From Pseudomonas endophytica (GTDB lineage: Bacteria; Pseudomonadota; Gammaproteobacteria; Pseudomonadales; Pseudomonadaceae), in contig NZ_LLWH01000046.1 of assembly GCF_001411475.1 (NCBI RefSeq), forward strand, positions 1 through 64,000: a DNA stretch of 64,000 nucleotides, read 5' to 3'. A program made the position numbers and the translations under genes. Every line of letters starts with the position of its first letter. Position 1 is the first letter of the stretch. A model generated the notes under the pieces. It did no database searches, had not been told where the DNA came from, and saw nothing but the letters and a program-made list of their open reading frames with translations. This document shows, in pieces, positions 26,572-36,320 of the stretch.

Positions 26572-28110
26572 TTACATCAGGGACTTGCGGGCGAAATCCT
26601 TCAAACGCAAGCCCAGCAGTAGCAATACACCGAAATAAGCCACCACACCCGCAACCACCAGCGCACCTAGACGCGCAAAGCGCTGAAGCATATGACCTTG
26701 ATCCCATGCAGGCATTACGTGCATCAACCCCACTAATACGGCTGACATTACGGCAGCCGCCAACACCAATTTGAACAGGTATTGCGGCCAGCCCGCTTGG
26801 GCGATAAATAGCCTTTGCTTACGCAACTGCCAAAACAGCAAACCCGCGTTAATGCAAGCTCCCACACTAATCGCCAAGGCAAGCCCTGCGTGTTGCAGCG
26901 GCACAATAAACACCAAATTAAGCAATTGCGTTACCACCAAGGTGAACACCGCAATTTTTACCGGCGTGCGGATGTTTTGCTGTGCATAAAACCCCGGAGC
27001 CAGCACCTTGATCAGAATTAATCCGAGCAAACCTACCGAATAAGCCACCAATGCCCGCTGGGTCATTGCCGCATCTAGGGCACTGAACTCGCCGTATTGA
27101 AATAACGATACGGTCAGCGGCTCCGCCAAGATGGCCAAGGCCAATGCACATGGCAGCACCAGTAAAAAGCACAGACGCAGGCCCCAATCGAGAATTCTTG
27201 AGTACTCCTGCCGGTCTTTATTGGCGTAGGTTTTGGACAGTGTTGGCAGCAGGATTGTGCCCAATGCGACACCCAGCACACCGGATGGCAATTCCATCAA
27301 GCGGTCTGCGTAGTACATCCAGGACACCGACCCGGCTACCAAGAAGGACGCAAAAATCGTATTAATGATCAGCGAGATCTGGCTGACCGACACTCCCAAA
27401 ATGGCCGGAACCATCTGCTTCATCACTCGCCATACACCGGTGTCGCGTAAATTAAGGCGCGGCAGCACCAACATGCCGATTTTTTTCAGATGCGGGAGCT
27501 GAAACAACAATTGTGCAAGGCCACCCGCCAACACTGCCCACCCCAGCGCCATGACCGGCGGATCAAAGTAAGGCGTGAGAAATAGGGCAAAGAGAATCAT
27601 GCTGACGTTAAGCAAGGTCGGCACAAATGCAGGCACCGAGAAGCGGTTCCACGTATTGAGAATCGCCCCTGCCAGCGATGACAGTGAGATCAGCAATATA
27701 TAAGGGAAGGTAACCCGCAACATATCGGTGGTGAGCTCAAACTTTTCAGGCGTTGTTACAAAGCCGGGGGCCGTGGCCCAGATCACCCAAGGCGCGGCCA
27801 GTATGCCCAGCACCGTTACGATCGCCAGGACCAGCGTCAGCAGCCCGGCGACGTACGCAACAAAGGTGCGTGCAGCCTCCTCACCTTGCTGATTTTTGTA
27901 TTCCGCCAAAATCGGCACAAACGCTTGGGAAAAAGCACCTTCGGCAAAAATCCGGCGCAGCAGATTGGGGAGCTTAAAGGCAATAAAGAACGCATCCGTG
28001 GCCATTCCCGCGCCAAACATTCGCGCCACGATGGTGTCTCGGACAAAGCCCAGAACCCTCGAAATCATGGTGATAGAGCTAACAGCAGCCAACGACTTGA
28101 GCAAATTCAT
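26572..28110 (-). CDS. murJ: Lipid II flippase MurJ
   Basis: A 512-residue polytopic MOP-superfamily protein that moves lipid II across the inner membrane for peptidoglycan synthesis. The start [25 protein letters not shown] at 28110 is typical of MurJ/MviN, as are [29 protein letters not shown] and the many hydrophobic helices (about 14). An in-frame start 49 codons upstream gives a Cys-rich tail and is rejected. It is divergent from rpsT, as in P. aeruginosa and E. coli relatives, with a 250-bp shared regulatory gap. Confidence 0.96.
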   Translation of the reverse strand: MNLLKSLAAVSSITMISRVLGFVRDTIVARMFGAGMATDAFFIAFKLPNLLRRIFAEGAFSQAFVPILAEYKNQQGEEAARTFVAYVAGLLTLVLAIVTVLGILAAPWVIWATAPGFVTTPEKFELTTDMLRVTFPYILLISLSSLAGAILNTWNRFSVPAFVPTLLNVSMILFALFLTPYFDPPVMALGWAVLAGGLAQLLFQLPHLKKIGMLVLPRLNLRDTGVWRVMKQMVPAILGVSVSQISLIINTIFASFLVAGSVSWMYYADRLMELPSGVLGVALGTILLPTLSKTYANKDRQEYSRILDWGLRLCFLLVLPCALALAILAEPLTVSLFQYGEFSALDAAMTQRALVAYSVGLLGLILIKVLAPGFYAQQNIRTPVKIAVFTLVVTQLLNLVFIVPLQHAGLALAISVGACINAGLLFWQLRKQRLFIAQAGWPQYLFKLVLAAAVMSAVLVGLMHVMPAWDQGHMLQRFARLGALVVAGVVAYFGVLLLLGLRLKDFARKSLM

Positions 28111-28280
28111 TGAAAGAGTTTTTGCCTTAGAGAGAAAGAGCAGGCGAACAAAGCGTTCACTTATGCGATACTGCGCGCCGCAACAGCACAGAGCCAAGCT
28201 CGCGAGTTTACAGGTCAAGCGCCGGAAATAAATCTCCCGTCTCCCTCGATCAACCACTCAGCGGTTCGAATCAATCACCC

Positions 28281-28309
28281 TTGACAAGAGTTGTCGTCAT
28301 CGGCATGAT
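28281..28309 (+). promoter_or_regulatory. Sigma-70 promoter of rpsT
   Basis: TTGACA (28281-28286), 17-bp spacer, CATGAT (28304-28309), followed by GC-rich CGCGGCC. It lies 52 bp upstream of the rpsT start, with good geometry for a ribosomal protein gene. Confidence 0.75.
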
Positions 28310-28360
28310 TCGCGGCCTATTTTGTTTGTTAATTCCAAAAGTCTTTCGAGGAGCTCGACG

Positions 28361-28636
28361 GTGGCCAACACACCTTCCGCCAAAAAACGTGCAAAACAGG
28401 CTGAGAAGCGTCGCAGCCACAACGCCAGCCTGCGTTCCATGGTTCGTACCTACATCAAGAATGTAGTTAAAGCCATCGACGCAAAAGACGCTGCTAAAGC
28501 GCAAGCTGCTTATGTTCTGGCTGTTCCTGTTATCGACCGTATGGCCGATAAAGGCATCATCCACAAGAACAAAGCTGCACGTCATAAGAGCCGCCTGAAT
28601 GGCCACGTCAAGGCTCTGAACCTTGCAGCTGCTTAA
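28361..28636 (+). CDS. rpsT: 30S ribosomal protein S20
   Basis: A 91-residue very basic primary rRNA-binding protein of the small subunit. The GTG at 28361 is chosen: GAGGAG lies about eight bases upstream and it gives [20 protein letters not shown], the family N-terminus. [20 protein letters not shown] is the conserved C-terminal part. A non-ATG start is also used for rpsT in E. coli (UUG), where it supports autoregulation. A single-gene transcript with its own promoter and terminator. Confidence 0.98.
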   Translation: MANTPSAKKRAKQAEKRRSHNASLRSMVRTYIKNVVKAIDAKDAAKAQAAYVLAVPVIDRMADKGIIHKNKAARHKSRLNGHVKALNLAAA

Positions 28637-28649
28637 GCGATAAGCTTTT

Positions 28650-28679
28650 AAAAAAACCGACCTTAGGGTCGGTTTTTTA
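28650..28679 (+). terminator. Rho-independent terminator of rpsT
   Basis: Stem ACCGACC-TTA-GGGTCGGT between A and T runs, 14 bp after the stop codon. Confidence 0.93.
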
Positions 28680-28713
28680 TTGCCCGCGATTTGTTAGAAA
28701 TCCATCAGGATCC

Positions 28714-28785
28714 GTAGGAGCTGCCGCAGGCTGCGATCTTGTGCTTTTAAAGATCAAAAGATCGCAGCCTTCGGCAGCTCCTACA
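28714..28785. repeat. REP doublet (class B)
   Basis: Inverted pair GTAGGAGCTGCCGCAGGCTG / CAGCCTTCGGCAGCTCCTAC with central GATCTTGTGC and AAAGATCAAAAGATC. It lies between the convergent rpsT and creA genes. Confidence 0.93.
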
Positions 28786-28797
28786 AGGTTGTTTTGG

Positions 28798-29259
28798 TTA
28801 TTGCTGCGGCCACGGCAAGATCGGAATGGCGGTGACCGCATTCTGTGGGCTGCCCTCGATCAGGCGATCGCTATACACCAGATACACCAGCGTATTGCGC
28901 TTTTTGTCGAGGAAACGAACAACCTGCATAGTTTTAAAGACCAGCGAAGTGCGCTCTTTGAACACTTCATCACCATCCTTCAACTCACCCTTAAAGCTGA
29001 TCGGCCCGGTCTGGCGACACGCTATAGATGCCTCGGCGCGATCTTCTGCCAACCCTAACCCGCCTTTCATACCACCGGTCTTGGCTCGCGACAGATAGCA
29101 CGTCACGCCGTCAACCTTAGGGTCATCGAATGCCTCGACCACAATACGGTCGTTCGGCCCAACCAATTTGAACACGGTCGATACCGTGCCAATTTCTTCT
29201 GCCGACGCCAATAATGGCACCGCCAAGATCAAACCCAACAGACCGCCAAACAAGCGCAT
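28798..29259 (-). CDS. creA: CreA family periplasmic protein
   Basis: A 153-residue protein with a cleavable signal peptide ([22 protein letters not shown]). The mature part reads [20 protein letters not shown], with two cysteines (VTCYLSRA and ASIACRQ), and matches the conserved CreA family, whose role is unknown even in E. coli, where the gene begins the creABCD locus. Here creBCD are not adjacent; it follows proB by 14 bp and is probably cotranscribed with it. Confidence 0.9.
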   Translation of the reverse strand: MRLFGGLLGLILAVPLLASAEEIGTVSTVFKLVGPNDRIVVEAFDDPKVDGVTCYLSRAKTGGMKGGLGLAEDRAEASIACRQTGPISFKGELKDGDEVFKERTSLVFKTMQVVRFLDKKRNTLVYLVYSDRLIEGSPQNAVTAIPILPWPQQ

Positions 29260-29273
29260 TCAACACCTCAATT

Positions 29274-30392
29274 TCACACCAGAATCAGGTTGTCACGGTG
29301 AACCAATTCAGGCTCAGCCATGTAGCCCAATAAACTGACAATCGCATCTGACGACTGCCCTATAATTTTTTGCGCTTCTGCCGCACTGTAATTGGCAAGG
29401 CCACGGGCAATTTCGCGCCCATCAGCCGCTATACAGACCACCATCTCTCCACGACGGAAACCACCCTGCACAGCTTTGACACCGACGGGCAATAAGCTTT
29501 TATTCCCCTTGGACAACGCCGCCACCGCACCATCATCCAGCACCAACGTACCGCGGGTCTGCAGATGACCCGCCAGCCACTGCTTGCGAGCAGCCAACAT
29601 GCCACGCTCCGGAGAGAGCAACGTTCCCAGTCGCTCGCCCACCTTAAGGCGATCAAGCACACGCTCCAAACGTCCGCCAACGATAATCGTATGCGCTCCC
29701 GAACGCGCCGCTAGACGCGCTGCACGCAACTTTGTCTGCATACCACCACGACCCAGCGCACCGCCCGTACCACCTGCCACCGCATCCAGCGCCGGATCAT
29801 CCGCACGTGCTTCATAGATAATCTGAGCATCAGGATTGTTCCGCGGATCAGCATCAAACATGCCGTCACGGTCAGTCAGAATCACCAGCAAATCAGCCTC
29901 GACCAAGTTAGCCACCAACGCGGCCAACGTGTCGTTATCACCAAAGCGGATTTCATCTGTAACCACAGTGTCGTTTTCGTTGATCACTGGAATGACGCCC
30001 AGCTCAACCAGTGCGCGCAAGGTGCTGCGAGCGTTCAGATAGCGCTTGCGATCAGACAAATCGTCATGCGTCAGCAGAATTTGCGCCGTGTGCCGAGAAT
30101 GCTCAGCAAAACTCGACTCCCACGCCTGCACCAAACCCATCTGACCGATAGCAGCGGCCGCTTGCAGCTCATGCATCGCACTGGGTCGCACGGTCCAGCC
30201 CAAGCGGCTCATGCCGGCCGCAACAGCGCCCGAGGACACCAACACCAACTCAACGCCAGCCTCATGCAAGGCCACCATCTGCTCGACCCAAACGCCCATT
30301 GCTGCGCGATCCAGGCCCTTGCCATCTGCTGTCAGCAATGCGCTGCCGATTTTCACGACCCAGCGCTGCGCACCTGTCACCTTGCTCCGCAT
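29274..30392 (-). CDS. proB: Glutamate 5-kinase
   Basis: First step of proline synthesis: ATP-dependent formation of gamma-glutamyl phosphate, inhibited by proline. The 372-residue protein has an amino-acid kinase domain ([44 protein letters not shown]) and a C-terminal PUA domain from about residue 275 ([13 protein letters not shown] ... [15 protein letters not shown]). Three ATGs in a row (30398, 30395, 30392) can serve; the last gives the usual [11 protein letters not shown]. It follows obg on the same strand, the conserved obg-proB order. Confidence 0.96.
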   Translation of the reverse strand: MRSKVTGAQRWVVKIGSALLTADGKGLDRAAMGVWVEQMVALHEAGVELVLVSSGAVAAGMSRLGWTVRPSAMHELQAAAAIGQMGLVQAWESSFAEHSRHTAQILLTHDDLSDRKRYLNARSTLRALVELGVIPVINENDTVVTDEIRFGDNDTLAALVANLVEADLLVILTDRDGMFDADPRNNPDAQIIYEARADDPALDAVAGGTGGALGRGGMQTKLRAARLAARSGAHTIIVGGRLERVLDRLKVGERLGTLLSPERGMLAARKQWLAGHLQTRGTLVLDDGAVAALSKGNKSLLPVGVKAVQGGFRRGEMVVCIAADGREIARGLANYSAAEAQKIIGQSSDAIVSLLGYMAEPELVHRDNLILV

Positions 30393-30474
30393 CATCATCC
30401 AACCTATGCCTGAGAGCAGCGCGACCGAGCGCCACCCGTGGAGTTATTCTTGATTACCGTTTCACAGATACTAA

Positions 30475-30498
30475 AACGCCGCTCAAGTGAGCGGCGTT
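30475..30498 (-). terminator. Stem-loop after obg
   Basis: A perfect 11-bp stem AACGCCGCTCA-AG-TGAGCGGCGTT between the obg stop and the proB start. On the minus strand it is followed by TTAGT, a weak T run, so it may attenuate rather than fully stop transcription into proB. Confidence 0.7.
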
Positions 30499-30516
30499 GT
30501 AGTTTACTGCAACGAA

Positions 30517-31761
<1,245 letters not shown>

Positions 31762-31795
31762 TCATCAGGACGAGCCGATAAAAACTTAGACATAA

Positions 31796-31884
31796 GACTC
31801 TTGCAAAAATGAGCGCAGCGACCTCAATCAACAGCCGTTAAATCCAGCGCCAAAAGCCCATACAAACAGTTTTGCAAGAGACTC
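31796..31884. mobile_element. Short element with inverted ends (MITE-like or IS end remnant)
   Basis: Two 11-bp inverted copies, CTCTTGCAAAA (31798-31808) and TTTTGCAAGAG (31870-31880), bound an 83-bp segment with no reading frame. Such GACTCTTGCAAAA-type ends resemble terminal inverted repeats of some IS5-group elements. A target duplication is not clear. It may be an internally deleted IS or a MITE; the alternative is a chance hairpin. Confidence 0.45.
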
Positions 31885-31894
31885 ACCCCACAAA

Positions 31895-31927
31895 CGAAAA
31901 AGCCCCGTCGCAAGACAGGGCTCTTCC
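31895..31927 (-). terminator. Rho-independent terminator of rplU-rpmA
   Basis: On the minus strand AGCCCTGTC-TTGC-GACGGGGCTTTTTCG, a GC-rich stem followed by a T run, 17 bp past the rpmA stop. Confidence 0.85.
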
Positions 31928-31940
31928 AGCTATCAAGCTA

Positions 31941-32216
31941 TTACGCCGCGACGACTTCAGTCTTCGGAACGATGCTTACATAGCGACGACCGAAGGCGCC
32001 TTTAACTTGGAACTTGATCACGCCTTCCACTTTCGCGAACAGAGTGTGATCTTTGCCCATACCAACGCCGTAGCCAGCGTGGAATTGGGTGCCGCGCTGA
32101 CGCACGATGATGTTGCCCGGAACGATTACCTGGCCGCCATACATCTTCACGCCAAGGCGTTTGGCTTCTGAATCGCGACCGTTACGGGTACTACCACCAG
32201 CTTTTTTGTGTGCCAT
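31941..32216 (-). CDS. rpmA: 50S ribosomal protein L27
   Basis: A 91-residue ribosomal protein whose N-terminal tail reaches the peptidyl transferase centre. It starts directly with [20 protein letters not shown], so there is no cleavable Firmicutes-type leader. The remaining sequence ([37 protein letters not shown]) is canonical. It follows rplU by 34 bp and ends before a strong terminator. Confidence 0.98.
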   Translation of the reverse strand: MAHKKAGGSTRNGRDSEAKRLGVKMYGGQVIVPGNIIVRQRGTQFHAGYGVGMGKDHTLFAKVEGVIKFQVKGAFGRRYVSIVPKTEVVAA

Positions 32217-32250
32217 GAGTCAATTCTCCTAGTGAGGAATTAGGCTGAAA

Positions 32251-32565
32251 TTAAGCCTGAATACCGGTGATTTTGATCTCGGTGTACCACTGGCGGTGGC
32301 CCATACGCTTCATGTGGTGCTTACGACGACGGAACTTGATGATGCGGACTTTGTCGTGACGACCTTGGGAAATCACTTCAGCAACAACAGTGGCGCCAGC
32401 AACAACTGGAGCGCCGATGTTTACGTCGTCGCCATTGGCGACCAACAGAACGCGATCAAAAGTGACGGATTCGCCAGTAGCGATTTCCAGTTTCTCGATC
32501 TTCAGGTATTCACCTGGTGCTACTTTGTATTGCTTGCCACCAGTAACGATTACTGCGTACGACAT
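32251..32565 (-). CDS. rplU: 50S ribosomal protein L21
   Basis: A 104-residue protein that binds 23S rRNA. The ATG at 32565 gives [20 protein letters not shown], the family start, with GGAGAAA eight bases upstream; a longer frame reaching 32757 runs through the promoter region and is rejected. The C-terminal [20 protein letters not shown] is the conserved rRNA-binding motif. A near-consensus promoter lies about 130 bp upstream, giving a long leader that could carry regulation. Confidence 0.98.
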   Translation of the reverse strand: MSYAVIVTGGKQYKVAPGEYLKIEKLEIATGESVTFDRVLLVANGDDVNIGAPVVAGATVVAEVISQGRHDKVRIIKFRRRKHHMKRMGHRQWYTEIKITGIQA

Positions 32566-32698
32566 GGTATTTCTCCGATAATCCTGCTCACCCAGCGCTT
32601 TATAGGTAAAGGTATTGGCTGGCATGGCTGCATGGGGCTGGAACGGCCCAAGTGCAATTGCGTAAGGCAGGTGCTGCCCAGGAAGTTCAGGGTGCGCG

Positions 32699-32727
32699 AT
32701 TGTACGCAAGCCTCGCTTGGGTTGCAA
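32699..32727 (-). promoter_or_regulatory. Sigma-70 promoter of rplU-rpmA
   Basis: On the minus strand TTGCAA (32727-32722), a 17-bp spacer and TACAAT (32704-32699), then CGCGCACC. The 5' leader to rplU is about 125 nt. It is divergent from ispB. Confidence 0.75.
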
Positions 32728-32806
32728 GGGGCCGCCCATCGCGCCTTGACAGGCCATGCCCCCCGACCTAGCATGCCGCGCAACCCTTCTGGAGCACCTG
32801 TCGCTG

Positions 32807-33775
32807 ATGCAACCCCAAGCTTTCTACCGCGCGGTGGCGGACGATTTTAGCGCCGTCGACGGCATCATCAAGAAGCAGCTGACGTCACGCGTACCGCTGG
32901 TCTCAAAAATCGGCGATTACATCACTTCGGCCGGCGGTAAACGCCTTCGTCCTTTATTAGTGTTGCTATGTGGTAAGGCGCTGGGTCGCGAAGGCGACGA
33001 TCTGCGCTTGCTGGCCGCGACTATTGAGTTCCTGCACACCGCCACCCTGCTGCACGACGACGTAGTCGACATGTCCGGCATGCGCCGTGGCCGCAAGACC
33101 GCCAACGCAACGTGGGGCAATGCTCCTAGCGTTTTGGTCGGGGACTTCCTGTACTCGCGCTCCTTCGAAATGATGGTAGAGCTGGGCTCGATGCCAGTGA
33201 TGCAAATCCTGTCCAAGGCCACCCGCATCATTGCCGAAGGCGAAGTGTTGCAACTGTCCAAAGTTCGGGACGCCAGCACCACCGAAGAAACCTACATGGA
33301 AGTCATCCGCGGCAAGACCGCCATGCTCTTTGAAGCATCGACTCACAGCGCCGCAGCGCTGGCCGGTGCAACGCCTGAGCAAAGCGAAGCCCTGCGCACG
33401 TTTGGTGACCACTTGGGCGTGGCATTCCAACTGGTAGACGACCTGCTCGATTACCGCGGTGACGCCGAGACCTTGGGCAAAAACGTGGGTGACGATCTGG
33501 CAGAGGGCAAGCCGACCTTGCCGCTGATCTACACCATGCGCGAAGGCACACCCGAACAAGCTGCTCTGGTTCGCAAAGCCATTCAAAAAGGTGGCATTGA
33601 AGACCTCGAAAGCATTCGCACAGCCGTTGAAGCGTCGGGCTCACTGGAATACACCGCACAATTGGCGCGTGACTACGTCGCCCGTGCGATTGTTTGCCTC
33701 GAAACCTTACCGCCAAGCCAGTATCGCGATGCGCTGGTTGAACTGAGCGAGTTTGCGGTAGCACGTACGCACTAA
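32807..33775 (+). CDS. ispB: All-trans octaprenyl/polyprenyl diphosphate synthase
   Basis: Builds the polyprenyl side chain of ubiquinone from IPP and farnesyl diphosphate. The 322-residue protein has both aspartate-rich Mg sites: [16 protein letters not shown] near residue 83 and [13 protein letters not shown] near residue 208, plus GGKRLRPLL for IPP binding. The start [14 protein letters not shown] at 32807 is the usual one. It is divergent from rplU-rpmA, the common rplU/ispB arrangement. Pseudomonads make ubiquinone-9, so the product may be the nonaprenyl chain. Confidence 0.95.
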   Translation: MQPQAFYRAVADDFSAVDGIIKKQLTSRVPLVSKIGDYITSAGGKRLRPLLVLLCGKALGREGDDLRLLAATIEFLHTATLLHDDVVDMSGMRRGRKTANATWGNAPSVLVGDFLYSRSFEMMVELGSMPVMQILSKATRIIAEGEVLQLSKVRDASTTEETYMEVIRGKTAMLFEASTHSAAALAGATPEQSEALRTFGDHLGVAFQLVDDLLDYRGDAETLGKNVGDDLAEGKPTLPLIYTMREGTPEQAALVRKAIQKGGIEDLESIRTAVEASGSLEYTAQLARDYVARAIVCLETLPPSQYRDALVELSEFAVARTH

Positions 33776-33811
33776 AGGCTATCAAGGCAGTTACACAATG
33801 CTGAGGCGTGG

Positions 33812-33853
33812 TGTAGCTGCTTTAATCAAAAGATCGCAGCCTACGGCAGCTCA
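33812..33853. repeat. REP singlet (class B)
   Basis: Contains AATCAAAAGATCGCAGCCTA and CGGCAGCTCA, half of the class B doublet with a short remnant of the other arm (GTGTAGCTGCTTTAATC). It lies in the 263-bp gap after ispB, which holds no gene. A TATAAT at 33995-34000 probably serves yjdM. Confidence 0.75.
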
Positions 33854-34038
33854 GCCCATCTTGAGACTTTTTTGTGTCGTCATCTGGCGCGCATTTGGCT
33901 TGAGAACATAGTCGCTACAGATATAAAACAGCCTCTCCAGTAACAGTGACGCGTCTTGCTAGGTCACTCCCACCCCTGCACCGCAAAAACCCTATATAAT
34001 GCGTGCCTTTTCGCCACCCTGATGTTTAAGGAGCTTTA

Positions 34039-34380
34039 GTGAGCACGTTGCCACCCTGCCCAAAATGCAATTCCGAATACACCTACGAAGACGGCGCCCA
34101 GCTGATCTGCCCGGAATGCGCCCATGAGTGGTCTGCCAGCGGTGACGCTGAAGAAGCCAGCGATGTAAAAGTCTACAAAGACTCCGCAGGCACGGTTCTG
34201 ACCGACGGTGACACCATCACCGTGATCAAAGACCTGAAGATCAAAGGCACGTCCCTAGTAGTCAAAGTGGGCACTAAGGTTAAGAATATTCGCCTGTGCG
34301 AAGGTGACCACGATATCGACTGCAAAATCGACGGCATCGGCCCAATGAAGCTCAAGTCTGAGTTCGTTCGCAAGGTCTGA
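34039..34380 (+). CDS. yjdM: Zinc-ribbon protein YjdM (PhnA family)
   Basis: A 113-residue protein with an N-terminal zinc ribbon C7-x2-C10 ... C24-x2-C27 ([21 protein letters not shown]) and a C-terminal beta-barrel domain with [20 protein letters not shown]. It starts with GTG at 34039 after AAGGAGCT. The family was once called PhnA and mistaken for a phosphonatase; its role is unclear. A monocistronic gene with TATAAT about 40 bp upstream and a perfect hairpin (34393-34416, arms CCTTCCTGCG / CGCAGGAAGG) after the stop. Confidence 0.93.
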   Translation: MSTLPPCPKCNSEYTYEDGAQLICPECAHEWSASGDAEEASDVKVYKDSAGTVLTDGDTITVIKDLKIKGTSLVVKVGTKVKNIRLCEGDHDIDCKIDGIGPMKLKSEFVRKV

Positions 34381-34514
34381 TCAGCCCGCCTACCTTCCTG
34401 CGTCCGCGCAGGAAGGCGCACCGCCCCGCAATATCAAAAAGCCTGCGACGTTGATCCACCGCAGTTTTTACGCCGAAAATCAGAAATCCGCCAATAGGCA
34501 CTTGCTATTAACTG

Positions 34515-34533
34515 AATAAGAATTATTCTCATT
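34515..34533 (+). promoter_or_regulatory. Fur box
   Basis: AATAAGAAT-T-ATTCTCATT, a 19-bp inverted repeat matching at 8 of 9 arm pairs and very like the Fur consensus. It sits 25 bp upstream of the following start, inside the expected promoter, so iron should repress the gene. Confidence 0.85.
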
Positions 34534-34558
34534 GTCATTCATCTAGGAGATGACGACC

Positions 34559-34831
34559 ATGACTTATTTAATTGATGCTTGGCTAGACCGTCCACACCCT
34601 TACCTGCGCATCCTGCATCGGGAAACCGGCGAAGTCTGCGCGGTACTCGAAGAAGAAGCGCTCAACGAGCTTCAGGACCAAGGTGACTTGGATTTCAACG
34701 GCCTCAACTCAAGCGAGCCGCTGGTACTCAAAGAGTTGGTGCGTAATCTGTTCCTGTTTTGCTATGCCCGAGCATTGCGCCCCATCAGCACGACTGAGCC
34801 TCACGAACATCACGCCAAAATAGCAATATGA
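34559..34831 (+). CDS. Iron-regulated conserved hypothetical protein (PA4570-like)
   Basis: A 90-residue acidic protein, MTYLIDAWLDRPHPYLRILH at the start. The ATG at 34559 is preferred over 34550 because AGGAG ends nine bases before it but touches the earlier codon. No signal peptide, membrane helix or cysteine motif other than a scattered Cys (EVCAVLEE, LFCYAR). The C-terminal end is His-rich (EPHEHHAKIAI). Position and sequence fit P. aeruginosa PA4570, which I recall as strongly induced in iron-limited cells; the Fur box upstream agrees. Function unknown; a regulatory or metal-related role is plausible. Confidence 0.85.
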   Translation: MTYLIDAWLDRPHPYLRILHRETGEVCAVLEEEALNELQDQGDLDFNGLNSSEPLVLKELVRNLFLFCYARALRPISTTEPHEHHAKIAI

Positions 34832-34844
34832 TGCGCCAAACGCA

Positions 34845-34906
34845 CCGCGGGCTTGCTCCCGACGTCGACGCCATTACGTCGTTTCCATCGTCAGCAAGCC
34901 CGCGGT
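34845..34906. repeat. GC-rich inverted repeat between convergent genes
   Basis: Outer arms ACCGCGGGCTTGCT and AGCAAGCCCGCGGT (perfect 14 bp) around a 34-bp loop with GACGTCGACG and ACGTCG. It resembles a third REP-like class built on GCGGGCTTGCT. It lies between the PA4570-like gene and fklB, both ending toward it, and is a likely bidirectional terminator. Confidence 0.8.
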
Positions 34907-34927
34907 CACTGCTATAACGCTGTGCGC

Positions 34928-35545
34928 TTACAGAACGTCCAGCAGCTCTACGTCGAATACCAAAACGCTGTGCGGTGCGATACCACCAACGCCTTGCGCG
35001 CCGTAAGCCAGCTCGCTCGGCACGTAGATGCGCCATTTGCTACCGGCATTCATCAGTTGCAGGGCTTCGGTCCAGCCAGCGATCACGCCGCCCACTGGAA
35101 ACTCAGCAGGCTGACCACGCTCGTAGGAGCTGTCGAATACAGTGCCGTCGATCAGAGTACCGTGGTAGTGAACACGTACGGTGTCTTCACGGGTAGGCTT
35201 GGCGCCTTCACCAGCCGTTACAACTTCGAACTGCAAGCCAGAAGCCAGGGTGGTGATGCCGTCTTTCTTGGCGTTTTCAACCAAGAAAGCCTTGCCTTCA
35301 CCGGCAGCAGCTTCTGCTTTGGCAGCCGCTTCTGCTTGCATGATCTCGCGGATCACTTGGAAGCTAGCAGACATTTCTTCTTGGCCAACACGGCTTTCTT
35401 TGCCCGCGAAAGCGTCGGTAAGGCCAGCCACAATTGCATCTAGGCTCACGCCCGGTGGTGGGTTGTCACGCAGTTGGTCGCCCAGTTGACGGCCAATGCC
35501 GTAGCTAACACGAGTTTCGTCGGTCGACAGATTTACTTCGGACAT
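34928..35545 (-). CDS. fklB: FKBP-type peptidyl-prolyl cis-trans isomerase FklB
   Basis: A 205-residue FKBP with an N-terminal dimerisation domain (VSYGIGRQLGDQLRDNPPPG ... DAFAGKESRV) and a C-terminal FKBP domain from about residue 110 (VRVHYHGTLIDGTVFDSSYE, GVIAGWTEALQLMNAGSKWR, LAYGAQGVGGIAPHSVLVFD). No signal peptide is seen, so it is the cytoplasmic FKBP22/FklB type rather than periplasmic FkpA. An Ala/Glu-rich linker (EAAAKAEAAAGEGK) separates the domains. Confidence 0.94.
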   Translation of the reverse strand: MSEVNLSTDETRVSYGIGRQLGDQLRDNPPPGVSLDAIVAGLTDAFAGKESRVGQEEMSASFQVIREIMQAEAAAKAEAAAGEGKAFLVENAKKDGITTLASGLQFEVVTAGEGAKPTREDTVRVHYHGTLIDGTVFDSSYERGQPAEFPVGGVIAGWTEALQLMNAGSKWRIYVPSELAYGAQGVGGIAPHSVLVFDVELLDVL

Positions 35546-35690
35546 AACACTGCTCCGTTATAGAGCGACTCAAAAAAGCCGTATTCAACTGCTTTTTTCA
35601 GTCACCCAAAACCAAAAAGGGCGAGCAGCCTATCACAGCCCCCAAAGCCTTCGCAGCCCGGGTTCGTGTGCTGCCCGTACCGACAAAGCC

Positions 35691-36179
35691 TTAGTGCTTG
35701 GTCAGCTTGTCGAGATAGCCCATGGCAAAAGCCGACACCACAAAGGTCATGTGAATGATCACGTACCACATCAGGTACTCGGTTTCGATATTGCGTGCAT
35801 CCATGAACACACGCAGCAGGTGGATCGAAGAAATGGCCACAATCGACGCTGCGACTTTCATCTTCAGCGAGGTCGAGTCCATCGTACCCAGCCAGCTCAG
35901 CTTCTCTTTGTTCGAGTCGATGTCCAGTTGCGAGACAAAGTTCTCGTAGCCCGAAATCATCACCATTACCAACAACCCGCCCACCAGCGCCATGTCGATC
36001 AGCGACAGAATAACCAGGATCAAGTCCGACTCAGTGAGCGAAAACACGTTAGGAAGAACGTGGTACACCTCCTGAAAGAACTTCAACGCCAGAGCCAGCA
36101 AACCCAGCGACAGACCAAAGTAAATCGGCGCCAAAATCCAGCGCGAGGCGTACATTGCATTTTCGATAAAGCGTTCCAT
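35691..36179 (-). CDS. yqhA: UPF0114/YqhA family inner-membrane protein
   Basis: A 162-residue protein of the TIGR00645 family, beginning [20 protein letters not shown]. Four hydrophobic segments are visible (about 10-33, 50-75, 105-125, 135-155), the last ending YLDKLTKH. The segment [12 protein letters not shown] is a family signature. Function unknown. It is monocistronic and divergent from the lipoprotein gene at 36321. Confidence 0.92.
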   Translation of the reverse strand: MERFIENAMYASRWILAPIYFGLSLGLLALALKFFQEVYHVLPNVFSLTESDLILVILSLIDMALVGGLLVMVMISGYENFVSQLDIDSNKEKLSWLGTMDSTSLKMKVAASIVAISSIHLLRVFMDARNIETEYLMWYVIIHMTFVVSAFAMGYLDKLTKH

Positions 36180-36320
36180 TGAGTCTCACAGGGTGTAAAA
36201 AATGGGCGTGAGTATATCAGTCACTCTCGAACAGAGATAAAGCTGTAGAAACAGCCTGTAAAAACATTTTCTGCTAGTGTCCAACCCTCTAGCATCGTTT
36301 GCGGACAGGAAGACTGAACC

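Noticed and set aside
32251..32757. A 168-residue version of L21
   Set aside because: The extension would read through the -10/-35 region; the normal MSYAVI start has a good ribosome-binding site.
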